Source of the DNA: Gnetum montanum
Lineage: Eukaryota; Streptophyta; Gnetopsida; Gnetales; Gnetaceae
Assembly (NCBI GenBank): GCA_015680685.1
Contig: MNCI01011152.1
Location: forward strand, 36,840-100,839
Length of the DNA: 64,000 bases
Direction: 5' to 3'
Position 1 is the first letter of the stretch; each line of letters opens with the position of its first letter. A program made the position numbers and the translations under genes. The notes beneath the pieces are model-generated. The model worked only from the letters and a program-made list of their open reading frames with translations. It was not told the DNA's origin and did not search any database. Shown in pieces: positions 1-11,243 of the stretch.

Positions 1-240
1 TCTCTCAACCCTTCACCCTTTAGCATAGGAGATAAACCTGAAAAGACCAAAAAAATCATATACCTCGGACTTACTTAACCATACACCGTGACAACAACAA
101 GTAAGTCTGGGAAGACAGCGAATGATTAACCCCAAGTGTTCCATGGGGCGTTTAGGCATTTAGTCTGCGAAGTTCGACTGGATCATGCGTGCGATGCTCG
201 TTTCGTATGGTTGAGTGTAGGGGTACCTCGCCACTCATCA
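1..240 (+). mobile_element. 3' end of a family-B (Athila-like) LTR, cut by window start
   Basis: The segment ends exactly at 240 in CCACTCATCA. Its last 40 bases (TATGGTTGAGTGTAGGGGTA followed by the CTCGCCACTCATCA end) match the LTR ends found at 41183, 50512 and 62771, so it belongs to the same LTR family. Base 241 onward is not a primer binding site. It continues the LTR of chromovirus A1, matching position 58491 in the second copy. This is therefore a 3' LTR or solo LTR of an element lying mostly left of the window, inserted into A1. The flank just after it, ACTTC, would be one target-site copy; the other is outside the window. Confidence 0.75.
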
Positions 241-411
241 ACTTCCCTAGCATACTCTAAAAATCTCTCAAATTTCCTAAACATCTTTTCTTAAATCCTA
301 GATATTGGGCAAGTCATCTCCATGACCTCCAAGACATTTCCAAAGAGCCTGAAACCTACAAAAACCACATATGGGGAAGAGAACAATGGAATTGAAAGAG
401 CTGTTCCTACA
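241..411 (-). repeat. 3' LTR stub of A1
   Basis: These bases match the far end of the A1 5' LTR (to 5845) and of the A2 LTR (to 58661), ending in the shared CCTACA boundary. On the minus strand the stretch just before the LTR is purine-rich (complement of 412-428), as expected for a polypurine tract. The rest of this LTR was displaced by the insertion that ends at 240. Confidence 0.75.
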
Positions 412-479
412 CTAGCTCTCCTAACCTTCAAAAAGAAAACTTATGTTAAAAAGGGAATAAGAGTTAAAGTGATTCATCA

Positions 480-1980
480 CTCATGACATTTAATCTCATG
501 AACTCACATAACATCATCCACAGACTGATCCTTCTAATTAATTCAGTATTCATGCCTCCTCACTCCATGAGTACTTGAAGCTTTACTCCACATGAGTACG
601 ATTACCTTTCTCTCCATTAAATGCTTGGACTAATTAATAGAGCCCTTTAACTCATTGATGCTATCTTGTATGATCTCATCGTTAGCATGTTCATGATAAT
701 GCACAAGATTTGAAATAATAAATATACAAGATAAAACCAATATTATTTGGAAAGTTAATTTCAAAAGCATTATCATTAATCTTGGGCTTAATTCTAAAAG
801 GCCCCATCCTCTTGACTTTTAACCTAGAGAAGTTAACACCTCTCAATCATTTCTTCTTCAAGAGCACCTAAACCAAATTACCAACAGAAAAATCAGAATT
901 TTTTTTACCATCATTCCTCTTGAGAACTCTCTCTTTAGCCTTCTTCTCAAGATTTGATTTTACTTGTGCATGGATATCCCTTATCACTTGTACAAAGTTA
1001 GTAGTAAGTTAAGCTTCATCATCAAAGTTGTTCAAGGTATCCACCATCTTAGGACAAAAATCATAGTTTACCCCAATAGGCTTTTTCCAATAGCAACATG
1101 AAAAGCATTATTATATGAAAAATTAGCATGACATAATAAATTTTCCCACCCGTTTGGTTATCCATCACATAAATACCTCAAAATATTTAGTAAGTATTTA
1201 TTTATCATCTTTATTTGGCTATCAAATTGTAGATGATATGCACTAGAAAAATTTCAATTTTTTTCCTAAAAGTTTTCTAAGGGACCTCCAAAAATGACTT
1301 TTCAACTTGAATTCTCTATCACTAACAATATTCTAGAGAATACCATGCAACTTCATAACATGTTGAAAAAATAAATTTATCACATGAGAAGAATCACTGA
1401 TTTTTTTTATTTTTATTTTTTTGCATAGAATGAGGTGTATCATCTTGGAGAACTTGTCAACAACAACAAAAATTACATCATTCCCACTTTGTTTTTGGAA
1501 TACCACTCATAAAATCCATTCACATGCTTTCCCATGGACCCTTGGGAACTGGCAAATACATATAGTGTCCATCCACTTCTTTACCTCCTTTGAACTTCTA
1601 ACAAGTCAAACACTCCTTCATAAATTTTAGAACTTTAGTAAGCTCCAATGTTCTATCCTTACCCATGTAACCTACCATGTCACTACAATGTTTTTCAAAC
1701 AAAATCTTCTTCCTACAAATCACAATTAGAAATACATACCTTTCTATTCTTAAATAACAATTTAATTGAATATGATAGTTCCTCCATTAGTATATCCTAC
1801 TTAACAATGTCTCCTTAAGACTTTTTCAAACCTATTCAAAATCAACATCATGTTTATACAAATTAGCAAAATCACCCATACCTTCAACATGAGGCACACT
1901 AAAACTAACCATATGCACCCTAGATAATGCATTAGTGACCATATTGGCTTTTTCACTCTTTTACTTTAACACAAAATTAA
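480..1980 (-). pseudogene. A1 integrase and C-terminal chromodomain, broken
   Basis: Read on the minus strand, 1480-1640 encodes the integrase zinc-binding end (CLTC-type Cys pair followed by a KFK motif) and matches 60911-61201 of A2. About 850-1160 matches the A2 segment with YNNAFHVIIGKTPFEV, the typical end of the integrase core. About 600-850 is the linker with the KINDNAFEI pattern. 497-580 is a chromodomain remnant (RHEY, then KDQSVDDVM) with in-frame stops. Frameshifts and stops occur throughout. A chromodomain guides integration to chromatin in working chromoviruses; this copy cannot be active. Confidence 0.7.
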
Positions 1981-3280
1981 ATTCATGTAACTATACAACC
2001 CACTTCATGTGCTTTACACTCAACTTCTTTTGAGAGTTTAAAAATTTAAGTTCTTTATGGTCCATTATCATAGTGAACTTCTTAGATAAGAAGTAATACC
2101 TCTAATGCTTAATTTCTTGAAGAAAATCATACAACTTCTTCTCATGTACACTACATTTTTTCCTTGACTTATTCAACTTCTTTAAAAATAAAGTGACAGG
2201 CCTACCTTCTTGTGAAAGTACCCTACTAATGGAAAGTCCACTTGCATCCACCTCCACCTGAAAAAGTTTCTAAAAATATAGAATTACAAGAAATGGTTCA
2301 TCAGTAATTTTTTCCTTCAATAAGTTAAAGCTTCTTCAAGTTTCATTATCCCACTTGAAATCTTTATTTTTCTTTAACAAAATAAACATGGGCTAAGAAA
2401 TATTACTAAAAGTTTTGATGAATCTTCTATAAAAACCTACTAGACCAAGGAATGATCTTACCTCTCCAACATTCTTAGGAGTTGGAAAATCCCTAATAAC
2501 CTTCACCCTCATAGCCTTCATTCAGATTTGATTTTTAGAAATCACATGATCCAAGCATGTGATTCTCTTCTCGAAGAAATACCTTTTCTTCACATTGATT
2601 ACCACCTGTACCTCCTTTAATTTAACACACATCATGCTCAAGTGATCCAAGTGCTCTTCCTCATTAGGGCTATATACCAACATAATATAAAAAAAATAAT
2701 ATAGTACATACTAATTAAGTTATTCAATACATCATGCATGAGCCTCATGAAAGTCATAGGTACATTCATGAGCCCAAATGACATCACCAACCATTTAAAC
2801 AATGCATCAAGTATTTTTAATGCTATCTTTTATTCATCACTAGGCCTAATTCAAATTTGATGGTAACCACTGTTTAAATAACGTTTGGTAAAAGTTTTAG
2901 CATTTGTAAGAACATGACAGATATCATTCATCTTTGGAATAGAAAAATTGTACCTCACTATTATCCTATTCGTCACGTTGGAGCCAATGTACATGCTCTA
3001 TTCATCGGTATCCTTCCTTGGCACAAGCATTGTTGGAACTACACAAGGTGAAATGGATTCTCTCGTAAAGACATTTGCAAGTAACTCCTCTACTTGGCTT
3101 TACAATTTAGTCCACTAATTTAGTGCCATCCAATATGCTCTCTTGTTTGGAATGGTAGCAGTAAGGATGAAATCAATATAATGTTGAACATTTCTTATGG
3201 GTGGAAATCCATCTAATTCCTCCTTAAACACCTTAGGAAATTTTTCCTTCAAGACTAGCATACCTATAGAAAGTTATACC
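1981..3280 (-). pseudogene. A1 reverse transcriptase and RNase H, broken
   Basis: About 1990-2270 (minus) matches the A2 RNase H (61388-61654), including the DHKEL-like stretch. About 2510-2700 keeps the C-terminal part of the RT palm: NEEEHLDHL, a run of charged residues, then LDHVIS, standard wording after the catalytic aspartates in Ty3/gypsy RT. The YXDD box has decayed into an A/T-rich run near 2680-2700. 2700-3280 continues the RT N-terminal half with many stops. Synthesis of cDNA is the family role; no activity is possible here. Confidence 0.7.
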
Positions 3281-3800
3281 TACACATCATCATGGTTAGA
3301 AGTAATTGCTGATACAACAAAAAAACCAAAACCTATTTCATATGTTTCTTAATGTATTCCTTCTTTGCTAGAAGGATTAAGGATGTCTAAAGTGAGATTT
3401 TCTACCTCATTTATTTAGCTGTTATGGGAATCAACTCATGGATTCCATTAGATCTAGCTACACTTCATACATTTTTTGCTCCATCAAGTCAAGCACCATT
3501 GTTAAAATTCCAAGGTCTACCAAGAATTGCATTAGGACAATCTATTAGAAGCATATCAAAATTTACAACATCATGAAAACTTCTAATTTTAAATTTTAAA
3601 GTACATTGTTTCCTCACCTCTTGAGAGAAATCTTTAGACAACCAATGCACTTTGTAGGGTCTAGGATGATGACTAGTTACCAAACCCAATATCGTAATTG
3701 CTCTATAAGAAATAACATTTTCGTGGAATTCCTCATGAATCAAAATATGAATCCATTTCCTACTAAGCATACATCTAGTCTTAATATGAAATAACAATTC
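3281..3800 (-). pseudogene. A1 aspartic protease region, partly open
   Basis: A 102-codon open stretch (3489-3797, minus) carries HPRPYKVHWLSKDFSQEV, then an SFHD patch, then IDCPNAILGRPW. This is the typical second half of a chromovirus protease, up to the ILGRPW motif. The catalytic D-[ST]-G triad should lie just upstream, in decayed sequence. The protein would cut the Gag-Pol polyprotein. This piece stays open longer than its surroundings, probably by chance. Confidence 0.7.
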
Positions 3801-4940
3801 AATAAATGCACATTCATAAATGAATTATTCTATTTGCATTCCTCATAAATGCACAAGAATTCAATTTAGAAACTTCCTCAATCTTGAGAGCATTAGGATT
3901 ACCTCTCTAAAGAGCTTAGATTCATGACTCCTCCACCTCCATGGTTTGCACATCTTTTCCCTTGGCTACCTTGTAAAATGACCATTTCCATAACTTATGT
4001 ATCCATTCTTCAAATTTGAAGCATTAAATTTTGGATAAGTTGCTAACTTTATGCTTGTCTCTCTTGCTTTGGTCCTTCTTGGTCTTGCCCTTTTGATCAC
4101 CCTGATCAGTCTTCTTGTCATGGTTGCCATCTTTGTCTTTAGATTTGTACTTGGATCCCTTATCCTTCCCCTTGAAAGTTTGTTTTCTTATGTTTTTTAA
4201 TCTGCTTAGTTTCTATTCTATCTTNTCTTACCTTTTGACAAGACTATTGAAATTTCCTCCTTAACCTATATTTCATCAAATTCCAATATTTGATGGATTG
4301 ACCATGTTTTCTTTCATAATCCTAGGACACCTTTTCCTAGCATGTAGAAGTCATTTCTTTTAATCTAGATTTACTAATTAGTACCCTTAGGCGATTTGGT
4401 ATCTCTTTCAGCTTGAAGTGCTTAGCAAGTATCTTCAGCTAACTTGAAAAGACATTAGTACCATATACACCATTAAAAGTCTTCAAGTTAATGTATAGAA
4501 GTCTAGTAGCATTATAGAATGCTCTAGCAAGCCTTGCCTCATATTCCTCATCAAGCTTCTCAGGGGAAGAAGTAGGTGCCATAGCTGAAGCTTTTAGAGT
4601 TTTCACCTAAGGAATAGGATTCCATCCAATTGGAATTCTTGGCTAATGAATTCCTACACTTCCATAGTTGAATTGTCCTTCCTCATCATTCTCTCCTCCA
4701 ACACTTGGCTATGAGACTTCTTCTTTACCATCTAAATGTAAATGCTCATCACCTTTATGTATTTGGATATGGATAGGATTAGCACTTCTATCTACCTTTG
4801 CACTATTCCCATTTAACTGAGCAACCATTAGTTGGAAGCTAGAATTCACACTCTCCATCTCTCTATCCAGGGCTTGATCCTATTTCTTCTTTGGAACCAT
4901 TTAAAATTTTCAAAAATTCTCAACCAAGTACACTAAATCT
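3801..4940 (-). pseudogene. A1 gag, degenerate
   Basis: On the minus strand, about 4400-4590 reads as a Gag-like stretch (LDEEYEARLARAFYNATRLL and onward). Next comes a Lys/Asp-rich basic segment around 4060-4200, as in the nucleocapsid part of Gag. There are many stops and one undetermined base (4225). No clean CCHC knuckle is visible. The position between the protease and the PBS supports the gag call more than the residues do. Confidence 0.55.
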
Positions 4941-4942
4941 AA

Positions 4943-4959
4943 GTTTTAATACCAATAAT
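4943..4959 (-). other. A1 primer binding site, tRNA-iMet type, mutated
   Basis: On the minus strand the sequence directly after the 5' LTR reads TTGGTATTAAAACTTAG, close to the plant initiator-Met PBS TTGGTATCAGAGC. The mismatches are mostly C-to-T or G-to-A. It fixes the LTR/internal boundary near 4960. Confidence 0.65.
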
Positions 4960-4961
4960 AT

Positions 4962-5845
4962 TGAATCAATGTACTCTAATATATAATAACCTTTAAATCC
5001 ACTAAATCCAAATATTATGAAAAGATAAACAATATGTTAGAAAACAAGAAAACTAGCTATCTTCAATTATTACATAGAAAATCATAAATGGTTTTTTAAC
5101 CCACAAAACATCCAAAACTCTCACAACACTCCAACAATGTTGCAAAGCATGAGGCTCTACAACCACATAGTGATTTTTCATAACATAAGGCACAACTAAT
5201 AGTGAATCTCTCTCACAACTTAAGATTGAGATGTTAAATCACAAGTACATAAGAGACACTAGGGCAAAACACATAAAATTGACTAAGATTTGCATACATA
5301 ATTACACACTCTTCACATGTGCTCTCATGAGTTTCCACTTACATCTCATGATATCTCATTGTAATACAAGCATGCAACACCATCAATATTTATTAGCAAA
5401 GAAAGACAAGAAACCTAGAAAAATTTTCTCATGTTTAACTTAAAGATATTACAATGTTTATATCTTTTTCTCCATCATTTCAACTATTTTTTGAATTCAA
5501 ATAGGTAATTTTAGAAGTTTTACCATTTATTTGGATCATCTCTAGCCTTCCCTAGATGTCTTACTATTAAACTTTACTAGTAGGTGAGATGTTTTACATG
5601 GTTGTGAGATGTCTTCCAACCTTTGGGATATCTTAACTATGATCTAAGACATCTCATCAAAAATAGGATGTCTCAACCAACCCAGTATAGTCCAAATGTC
5701 TCCCAAATTTTAAAATGTTTTATTTGAGAGCCTAGATATTTGGCAAGATGTCTCCATGACCTTCAAAACATCACCACAAAGCTTGAAACCTATACAGACC
5801 ACACATAGGGAAGAGAACAAGGGAATTGAAAGAGATGTCCCTACA
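4962..5845 (-). repeat. 5' LTR of A1 (about 884 bp)
   Basis: It aligns throughout with 57715-58661 of A2. It has TG...CA termini in plus reading (TGAATCA... CCTACA). A TATA-like AATAAATA (minus) lies near 5380-5390, about 460 bp from its U3 start. The U3 part (5550-5760) holds a cluster of AGATGTCT/AGACATCT motifs that recurs in other LTRs of this window. The flank CTAAA follows at 5846. Confidence 0.8.
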
Positions 5846-6383
5846 CTAAATACTTAGGAAAGTAGCCTTAGAAGTAGCTAATGTAGGAAGAACTGCCACT
5901 ACTAAGCATCACATGAAGACCTACATTAGCTAGTTTAAAGATTGTATAGTAATTTTTATTTTGTGTTATGTGTTTAGATGATTTTTATTATTTTTTGCAA
6001 TCTACTCAAATAAAATGTGGTGCAACCTTCTAGTTTAGTTATTCAGTTATCTTTAAGTTTTTTTTTTATCTTCTTAAAAATCAATCATTTGTATTGCATG
6101 AAAAATTTATAACAAACTTTATCCTACTTTTCTTTAACTTGAGGACGAATCTTTAATTAGTTATTGATGCATGATGAATACTTTATAAGTTAAGTATGAT
6201 ATTTTATGTGTATCTATGATGTTATTGATAGGATGTATTTGATCTTGGTCATGCTTATTAATTCTAGCTACCTATTGTACCCAAGGAACCTTTTGGATCA
6301 CATAGTAATTAGACTCTTATAGTTTTAATCCATGAATTTAGTGTTAGTCCATGAGAATCTGCAATGTGTTCTAAAGTAATTTT
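5846..6383. other. Spacer between A1 and element C, with a small inverted repeat
   Basis: No coding region is recognisable. A perfect 13-bp inverted repeat (TAGCTAATGTAGG at 5875-5887 and its complement at 5920-5932) could form a hairpin with a 32-nt loop. The remainder is AT-rich. The end of this stretch may include the eroded start of the element C 5' LTR, whose left edge is not sharp. Confidence 0.5.
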
Positions 6384-7157
6384 ACAATGCCTTTATTCAA
6401 GTATGATATACTTAGATACATTACATTACTGACAATAAAGATCAAGATCATTTTCGATCATTATATTATCACTTAAAATAAATTTTCTTTTTATTTTCAT
6501 TTACTTTACAATGTCATTTACTTTTTAAATGAAATTTATATTTTCATTGTACATTAGTATTTTGGCAACCTAAGTTCAACCCTCGATGTATCCACTTAAA
6601 GAGATAAAGTTTTTGCTCATCTACTAATCATTCTGGGATAATGGTTAGTAGGATGAACACTATGGCTCCAAGCAATGATTCTTTTTTTATTAGTATTTCA
6701 TCAAGATAAGTATGATTCGTTTTGAGCATAATGTATAATTTTCTGATAACCCAATAGTAACCTTGCTTGATTCATCTAATAACAAGTTGCTTGGTAATCC
6801 CAATGGTAGTTATACTAGCCTAAGGTATGTATGGTATGTCAAGACTAGATGCTTATTACTATTGGAGTAGTTTAGCATTTATTCCCATCATTTCTTAGTT
6901 AATATATTTAATATTCAATTTACTATATTCTAATTTCTCACTATCATATCTCATCAACATCCTTGCATCATATACCTTACTGTGAGATAAACCATATGCT
7001 TTAACCACTTATAACTCCAATGAGAAGATAATGATCAACAACCTTAACATTAGCTAGCTAAAGTACATATTGTCCCATCCACGGATTATGTTATGGTTAC
7101 ATGTATATGCTTGTGTAACTTATATTATTAGACATTGGATATACTTGTCACTCATCA
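6384..7157 (+). repeat. 5' LTR of C (left edge approximate)
   Basis: Its last 730 bp align with 9150-9724, including the shared blocks around CTTGGTAATCC (6785-6797), TAGTTTAGCATTTATTCC (6867 on) and GAGAAGATAATGATCAA (7021 on). It ends CACTCATCA at 7157. Confidence 0.65.
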
Positions 7158-7176
7158 TTGACATAATTACGAGTGA
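7158..7176 (+). other. Element C PBS, tRNA-Asp type, heavily mutated
   Basis: The sequence TTGACATAATTACGAGTGA lines up with TTGGCGCCGTTGCCGGGGA, the complement of the 3' end of plant tRNA-Asp, mostly with G-to-A and C-to-T changes. Its position directly after the LTR end supports the call. Confidence 0.5.
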
Positions 7177-7640
7177 TTTGTGCATTCTAGTCATTTTGTG
7201 TAAGATTTACTAAAATCTATCTTGTAACATGATCTTATGAGACTTATGGCTGATCTTGTCTAACTTTGAATATTATAGCCACTTCTCATGTTCCCTACTA
7301 AATATTTCTACCAATTCCTACAAATAACACATGGTAGGTCTATAATCTATTAGTTTTGTAGTGGAAATAACATTTCTTAACCCTACTTGCCCTATTGTTG
7401 GAAGATTTTTTACTAGAGTGGATACAATGATCACTTCTATAGTATGTGGTGCTTGAACTTGTTCTTTCTTTATTGGCATGATTTTAGTCGTTTCTTCATA
7501 CGATGCATTTTGAACTCTCCTAATAACATCATTAATATATTTTAGAATTTTAGCTTGTCTTCATAATTTTCTAATCAAGTAGAGAAATGGTAGCATTAAT
7601 TTACTTTACTATTTTTCTTTAAATCTACACTCCATCTCAA

Positions 7641-7679
7641 AAAGAAGAAGAAGAAGAAGAAGAAGAAGAAGAAGAAGAA
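7641..7679 (+). repeat. (AAG)n microsatellite
   Basis: About 13 uninterrupted GAA/AAG units lie inside the interior of element C. Confidence 0.95.
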
Positions 7680-8950
7680 AAAGAAGATGTGTCAAATTGG
7701 CAGGATATTATCCACTGATGATTGTACTTCCTCTAGTAACATATATGGAAATCCTATCCAAGCATATTGTAGGATATAATGAATCATTCTTCTTTCTATC
7801 ATTGCAATATGCTTGTTCTATTCATAACTTATGGGTTGTAAGATTTAAGTGAGTAAAGATTAGAGTGGCTGATGTACAAATATTAGATAATTCTAATTCC
7901 TTGGTAATTGAACCAATCTTATATGAGACTATAAGATCTTCAATTTTTATAGTGGCATCCTCCTATTTGTTATGCTAGAACTAGGATGTTTCTCCTAGTC
8001 ATTCACAATTGGTGAAAACTATGATGTATAATGGTAAAGCTAGGAGTTGATCTCACACTTTGTACAGTGCAAATTCTAGAAATGGAGTAAAATTTAACTC
8101 CATAATATCTTATGACATAATGGATTTTTCATATATTTCATTCTTGCAATCCTCTAGACATGTCAATTGTCTACCTATTCCAAGAGCTAGTCGCACAAAT
8201 GCTTTAGCTTGCATTGATTGCTATGTCTACTATTTTGGCTTATGAATGGAATCTAGTTATGTCTCTTGCTCTTTTACTTGTGGCTATTCAAACTAATTTC
8301 TTCCTCATCCTCGACCATGTCCATGTCTTGTTCTTTTCTTGCAAGGATGTGATGATCCTATAGCTTCATGGTTTTTCTTCAAAGTCAGCTACAATCACTA
8401 AGGGTTATTTAATTTTTTTCTAAAATCTATAGAAAATTCAATTTTGGCTTTTAATGATTCTATAATCATTTAAGTGATATTAAATATTACAAGAAAAATA
8501 TCATTATTCTCAACAGTGATTGTGTAATTGGAAGTTTCATTATTCTTGTAAAAAGTACTAGATTGTACTTAATCAAAAATTCCTTGCAAAGTTTCCAAAA
8601 TTACATAGCATAATAATGAAATTAGAGGAAGAGTTTCTTAAATTGTTTGTTTTATTGTAGGCATAGTAACTTTGCATCATACCTTTGCAATTTTGTCCAT
8701 ATACTTAAAATGCTCAAATTAGCAAAAATTAATCCTTAATAAATTGAAAACAAATTCCAAGATTCTAATCAAAAGATTCTTGGCTCATGCATAATCAAAA
8801 TGAATTTCTAAAATTTTTAAAATTTGCCCAAAATCAGTAAAATTATTATTCTAGCAATGAATATTACATTATTCACAAATGTCAAATAGCATACACCATT
8901 TTCCCCATGATTAATAGCTCAGCTCTAAGATCTTAAAGATTAAAAGAGGA

Positions 8951-9724
8951 TGTGAATTAGGTGTGTGATTAGAAACTTAGAACATCTAGAAGATTTTAGA
9001 ATAAGAAAATGATATAAAATCCTTACATGATTTGAAGAAAATGTGAAAAAGAATGAAGGGTGTGCAAGCATATATAGATTTTTTTATTAATGACATTGTA
9101 TATTGTACAAAATCTTTATTGGAGTGGAATATACTTGGAAATATTCCATGAATGATAAGATTGAGATCATTTCTAATCATTACATCATATCACTTAAAAT
9201 AGTTTTACTTTCACTTAGCATTTACTTCTCCTATGAAATTTACATTTCTATTGTATGTTAGCATTTTGGGGAGATAGCTAGAACTGGTTTCAAGTATAAC
9301 ATATAATCGTTTAGTAATCCAGTAATAACCTTGTTTGGTTTACCTAGTTGTGAGTTACTTGGTAATTCTAGTGGTGGTTATACTAGCTCAAGGCATATAT
9401 GGTAAGCTAGGATTAAATGTTTATCACTATTATATTAGTTTAGCATTTATTCCATTATTTCTTAGATACTAGATTTAACATTCAATTTACTATGTTCTAC
9501 TTTTGTACTACGACTACAAAACAATATCATTACATCATATACCTTGCTATGAGTTAGACCATAGGCTATAATCGTTACTAACTTTAGTGAGAAGATAATA
9601 ATCAATGACCTTAACATTAACTGGCTAGAGCACATATTGTCTTATCCATGGATTATGATATAGTCATGTATGTATGCATATGTGAATTGTATGGTTGCAT
9701 GTTGGGTTGAATCATCACTCATCA
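8951..9724 (+). repeat. 3' LTR of C (about 774 bp)
   Basis: It starts TGTGAATTAG after a purine tract (8934-8950) and ends CACTCATCA at 9724. A TATA-like CATATATAGA occurs at about 9066-9075. It aligns with 6430-7157. Confidence 0.6.
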
Positions 9725-10286
9725 AGAAGCAATAACTTTGTTATATGATTATGATGTAAGAGTACAAGGACATAATTCTTGAGAAGTATGTAGGACCTTA
9801 TCATAAAGACTTACATTTCTACAACACCAATGATTCTAAAAGAAGAAGATTAATGTATTTTTGTTAATGGGGATTGAGCCATACTTATAGCAACTTGAAG
9901 TATTTCATCATTCCACATTTGTCTTACAACTTCCTATGAGTTTTAGATGAAGAGAAGAATCCTCAAAGAGACCATGAAGATGCATCCAAGAAATGCCATA
10001 TTTATGCTTTATTTTTATTGTTTATGCATATGTTTATAGTTGAAGCTTTATTATAATTGCTATGGTTTCAAATGTTTGCTAAAATGGGTAGCTATGTTAG
10101 ATGGTATAAATGCTACTTTATTTGAAGCACAAATGTAATGTTTCCTCTAATGTTAGTTTAATATGTATGTTTATTTTCAAGAATAAAATGAGTAGATATT
10201 GGATTTTTTCCCACATAGTTATCGGGTTGTGTTTATTGTAAAAAAGTGATAGCCATTAATGACCAAGTTTTCCTCTAAATTTCTTA
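9725..10286. other. Unassigned AT-rich spacer
   Basis: I see no open frame longer than about 60 codons, no LTR match and no domain wording. The flank after C begins AGAAG. Confidence 0.5.
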
Positions 10287-10354
10287 TGCTTATTATGAAT
10301 TGTTACCCTAGTGGTAAGGATGCTTATTATGAATTGTTACCCTAGTGGTAAGGA
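10287..10354 (+). repeat. Perfect 34-bp tandem duplication at SINE head
   Basis: The 34-bp unit starting TGCTTATTATGAATTG is present twice without mismatch (10287-10320 and 10321-10354). The second copy carries the A-box region of the SINE. Perfect identity in so decayed a region suggests a recent slippage event. Confidence 0.9.
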
Positions 10355-10505
10355 TCCTTGCTTGGTAATCCTTAGGTCACAAGTTCAATTTTACTAAGTA
10401 GAATTGAGTTATAAATTAAAATAAATTCTATTAAAGGAATTTTAAAATTGGTTTAATAAATCCAAGGGGCCTTATTAAGCATAAGTAAACTTTTAGTTTT
10501 AGCTA
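10321..10505 (+). mobile_element. tRNA-derived SINE, copy 1
   Basis: The head contains an A-box-like TAGTGGTAAGG (10343-10353) and a B-box-like GTTCAATTTT (10383-10392), spaced about as in a tRNA gene (RNA polymerase III internal promoter). A non-tRNA body follows. The whole unit aligns with a second copy at 27925-28115, including blocks near ATAAATTAAAATAAATTC, AAAATTGGTTTAATAAATCC and the AGTAAA...TTTTAGTTTTAG tail. No long poly-A is seen. Because two distant copies share both head and body, this is a dispersed SINE rather than a tRNA pseudogene. I do not recognise the family. Confidence 0.65.
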
Positions 10506-11243
10506 AATTTGAAGTCCAAGCCTTGTTCATGCTTGAGGTTATGTAGCCTTATAATTCTAAGCACGTTTCATGTAATCTCAACCCCAATTATATCATAGAT
10601 TCAAGCCTAAGAATGGGAATTTTATGTATGTTAAAGTTCTCATTTGCATGTGTCAAAGGGCAAGTTAGTTTGATGATAAATTTGGTGAAAATGATCTTCA
10701 AATGAGTTTAATGAAAGCCTCTTAAGTTGTTGTAGGTTTTCTAACACTTTATGTACATTTGTATGCCTAAAATGATACCCAAATTTCAAGCTACCCATTC
10801 ATATTGAAATCCAAATACCTCTCCAAATCCATAATTATAATCTAGTTCATCATGTTTTAAATTATAATTAACTCATGTAGTTATAGATATATAGCCATTT
10901 ATGCCTTACTCAAAATTAGCCTCTAATTATTTCAAATTTCATGTTTTTGACACTTAGGTAATTTGCTAACAAAACCTCAATTAGACTAGGACTCATGGTG
11001 AGTCTAGAGGCTAGACCATGTCTTGTGATTCACTTATGAAAAGTACATATATTAATGGTTTCTATTTGAGAGCATTTTAAGCCACCACAACTTTGCTAGT
11101 AATTGTGGTATTGTAGACCATGCCCTTTCCATCACTCTTGGTGTATCCAAAATTAATACAAAGGTAGAGGGAAATATATCAATAGCTTAAGAGGCCACCA
11201 TGTCTTAACTAAGATCCATGACTAGGCATCGTAATCTTGTCAC
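10506..11243. other. Unassigned spacer left of copia element D
   Basis: It is AT-rich with no recognisable coding or LTR match. A few CATGGT/CATGAG words near 10990-11030 resemble the motif repeats in the adjoining LTR but are not organised the same way. Confidence 0.4.

Larger units (their letters stand above)
241..5845 (-). mobile_element. Chromovirus-type Ty3/gypsy LTR retrotransposon A1, degenerate
   Basis: The element reads right to left: 5' LTR (4962-5845), tRNA-Met-type PBS, gag, protease, RT, RNase H, integrase, chromodomain, purine-rich tract, and the stub of a 3' LTR (241-411). It aligns along its whole pol region with A2 at 57715-61904, which confirms the layout. All coding parts carry stops and frameshifts. 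A family-B LTR truncates the left LTR at 240. The right flank after 5845 is CTAAA; its partner was lost with the left end. The C-terminal chromodomain and the protease wording (NAILGRPW) place it among plant chromoviruses. The exact lineage needs an RT tree. Confidence 0.85.
6384..9724 (+). mobile_element. LTR element C, non-coding interior
   Basis: 6430-7157 and 9150-9724 are long diverged direct repeats in the same order, both ending in CACTCATCA. Right after the first repeat (7158) is a decayed tRNA-Asp-type PBS. A purine tract AAAGATTAAAAGAGGA stands just before the proposed start of the second repeat (8951). The interior (about 1.8 kb) shows no gag or pol that I can recognise and includes an (AAG)n run. 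The LTR ends and PBS type match family B, so C is probably an old or non-autonomous Athila/Tat-like relative. The left boundary is estimated from LTR length. Confidence 0.65.

Noticed and set aside
10357-10372. GCTTGGTAATCC shared by the SINE head and family-C LTR
   Set aside because: Only about 12-13 bases; the LTR word is part of a longer block that the SINE lacks, so chance is likely.
10321-10400. A genuine tRNA gene
   Set aside because: A- and B-box-like words are present, but acceptor and anticodon stems do not pair convincingly, and the same head recurs with a shared non-tRNA body at 27925.
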